Source: Desulfosporosinus sp. UBA4726 (GTDB lineage Bacteria; Bacillota; Desulfitobacteriia; Desulfitobacteriales; Desulfitobacteriaceae). From it: a stretch of DNA of 6,753 nucleotides. Numbering within the stretch: position 1 is the stretch's first letter; each line of letters begins with the position of its first letter. Shown here piece by piece: positions 5,675 to 6,753 of the stretch. The stretch is from NCBI GenBank assembly GCA_002404215.1, contig DHJG01000104.1, positions 14,784 to 21,536 of the forward strand, given 5' to 3'. The translations under genes and the position numbers were made by a program. Below the pieces are notes generated by a model that was not told the DNA's origin, ran no database searches, and saw only the letters and a program-made list of their open reading frames with translations.

Positions 5675-5985
5675 AGTTCGCGGTACCACTCAAGTTGACG
5701 ACAAATTGCCGTCTTCTCTGCAGATACGGGATTAATCGAGATTCGTGGTTCCCAGTTCTTAATTCGACCCTAAAATCAGCTTCCTTGATCGAACTCCTAA
5801 CATTGAACGACTAACTTCGTATTATCCGATATCCCCTTCCTTTTAACGGCGGAAGCTCCGTCCGAGCCTACTTTTTTACAATTTCGGTCGGCTACTCGAG
5901 GAAGAGTTCCAAGCCTATTCCATTACTGCCTTTCACCAACCGGCAACTCTCTAAAATGGAAACAGGAACTGTACTATTTCCTCTC
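5643..5985 (-). ncRNA. Leucine T-box leader of leuA
   Basis: A cis-acting RNA that senses uncharged tRNA-Leu and controls read-through into leuA. Stem I base pairs GAGGAA (5978-5983) with TTCCTC (5898-5903). The AG-rich AGAGAGTT segment (5945-5952) and the GGTTGGTG apical loop (5934-5941) are present. The specifier loop GGAACTC contains CUC (5904-5906), a leucine codon. The conserved T-box GAGTGGTACCGCGAAC spans 5676-5691; its TGGT bulge matches an ACCA tRNA end. The antiterminator pairs TTGAG...GCG of the T-box with CGTCTCAA (5660-5667). That strand is also the left arm of the terminator, so the two structures exclude each other. The whole gap between leuA and the DUF975 gene is taken by this leader and its promoter. 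Confidence 0.95.
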
Positions 5986-5991
5986 ATCGTC

Positions 5992-6037
5992 ATTTTAGCA
6001 TTTTTAATATATTGACACTATTTTGAATCATTGTCAA
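5992..6037 (-). promoter_or_regulatory. leuA T-box promoter region
   Basis: Two readings are possible. An extended -10, TGCTAAAAT (TAAAAT at 5992-5997), would start RNA near 5985, right at the base of T-box stem I, but has no good -35. Alternatively a perfect TTGACA (6032-6037) lies 17 bp before the poorer -10 CAATAT (6009-6014). TTGACA is also one arm of a 6-bp inverted repeat (6012-6017 with 6032-6037, 14-bp spacer), which might be an operator. The DUF975 gene upstream shows no terminator, so read-through from it is possible. Confidence 0.5.
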
Positions 6038-6059
6038 GCGAAATTTAATTTACTAAAGC

Positions 6060-6719
6060 TCAAATTGTTTTAGTATATTCTTCAACTGTACAAACAAATT
6101 TCTCAATACTCTCATTTTTTAATTCGTCATAAAGATTGGCAGTTGAAATCTGCATATATGGTACTAACCAAAAGCACCCTATGCCAAAAGGTACCATTGC
6201 TAAAAGTGACCACCCTACAAAGCCTAAATAAAATACAAAAATTTTGCCTTTATATCCTTTAGTTATCTTTTTGCTAATGTTTAATGCATTTTTGATCCCT
6301 ATTTTAGGATTGTCGGCCATAACATAGAAACACATAGAATAACTTATACTTTTGATAATACCTGGAATTATAAGTAATAAAGTCCATAATAATACCCATA
6401 ACACGTACCACAAATACAACCCTAGTGTTGCGCCAAAATATTTAAATCCTTCGAAAAGTACGGAAACTTTCGGCTCTTCCCCTCTTTTAAACCTTAATGA
6501 ATACATACTTGCACCCACCATTAATGAACCAGTTATTAATAGAGATACTATTAGCTGAAGCGCTGAAGCAATATTCTGATGATTACTTCCTATGAGCAAG
6601 AATAACGCTGGTAGAGCTGAAATTAACATGTATATAAAACCAAATAAGATTGGTTTACCCCACTTGCCCTCTAACTGTACCCTAGCTTCTTCTCGCAATT
6701 TTGAATTTATTGACATCAT
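6060..6719 (-). CDS. DUF975 family multi-pass membrane protein
   Basis: A 219-aa integral membrane protein of unknown function. A short charged N-terminus (SINSKLREEARVQLEGKWGK) precedes about six hydrophobic segments: near ILFGFIYMLISALPALFLLI, SALQLIVSLLITGSLMVGA, FGATLGLYLWYVLWVLL plus LLLIIPGIIKSISYSM, and, after a polar loop (MADNPKIGIKNALNISKKIT), VFYLGFVGWSLLAMV and FGIGCFWLVPYMQIS. The motif IIPGIIKSISYSM, the NPKIGIKNALNISKKIT loop and the PYMQISTANLYDEL end are typical of DUF975. The start is ATG at 6717-6719, preceded by GGAGGGGGAA (6726-6735); the next codon is also ATG and could be used. A TTG further upstream lies inside the ribosome site and is not accepted. It is more AT-rich than leuA and serC. 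Its promoter lies beyond the window and no terminator follows it. Confidence 0.85.
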   Translation of the reverse strand: MMSINSKLREEARVQLEGKWGKPILFGFIYMLISALPALFLLIGSNHQNIASALQLIVSLLITGSLMVGASMYSLRFKRGEEPKVSVLFEGFKYFGATLGLYLWYVLWVLLWTLLLIIPGIIKSISYSMCFYVMADNPKIGIKNALNISKKITKGYKGKIFVFYLGFVGWSLLAMVPFGIGCFWLVPYMQISTANLYDELKNESIEKFVCTVEEYTKTI

Positions 6720-6753
6720 ATTAGGTTCCCCCTCCAAACACGATTAATTGTAC

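Noticed and set aside
5618..5689. 24-codon N-terminal extension of leuA
   Set aside because: The extension is translated T-box and terminator sequence; the family start MRRLFVFDTTLRDGEQ with a strong ribosome site is at 5617.
6720..6737. TTG start six codons upstream in the DUF975 gene
   Set aside because: The extra codons consist of the GGAGGGGGAA ribosome site itself.
1..6753. CRISPR array, complete insertion sequence or defence system
   Set aside because: No regularly spaced repeats, transposase or integrase frames, or defence-type genes were seen on either strand.

Overview
The window looks like chromosomal DNA of a spore-forming, low-to-mid G+C clostridium. A Desulfosporosinus/Desulfitobacterium-like Peptococcaceae member is my best guess. 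The reasons are strong AGGAGG-type ribosome binding sites, a leucine T-box leader, a DUF975 membrane protein, and the style of the LeuA, SerC and ProC proteins. The species call is inference. Nearly everything is on the minus strand; the only plus-strand gene is a papain-like peptidase at the left.

Left part (1-2400): a 328-bp gene-free stretch may hold a short minus-strand transcription unit. It is followed by a cytosolic papain-family (C1) peptidase on the plus strand with a perfect 16-bp terminator. Convergent to it is a minus-strand pair: a 58-aa GTG-started CxxC/CxxC zinc-ribbon protein and then proC (pyrroline-5-carboxylate reductase, last step of proline synthesis). Upstream of the pair is a full-consensus sigma-54 (-24/-12) promoter. 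An 11-bp inverted repeat about 130 bp further upstream is placed where an enhancer-binding activator would sit.

Middle (2570-2905): an AT-rich gene-poor stretch holds a minus-strand terminator, a possible remnant ORF, a strong hairpin that can terminate in both directions, and a 3'-terminal fragment of a tRNA (most like tRNA-Pro) directly after the serC stop codon. This combination could be the scar of an integrated element.

Right part (2906-6753): serC (phosphoserine aminotransferase) and leuA (2-isopropylmalate synthase) are both on the minus strand. leuA is preceded by a leucine T-box leader (CUC specifier, antiterminator and terminator all visible). serC has its own candidate promoter, whose -10 box overlaps the start of a possible 14-codon upstream ORF. 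At the right edge is a DUF975 multi-pass membrane protein on the minus strand.

As a whole the window is an amino-acid biosynthesis neighbourhood (proline, serine, leucine) of separately controlled transcription units rather than one operon. I see no CRISPR array, complete mobile element or defence system. The most unusual features are the sigma-54 control inferred for the zinc-ribbon/proC unit and the tRNA scar.
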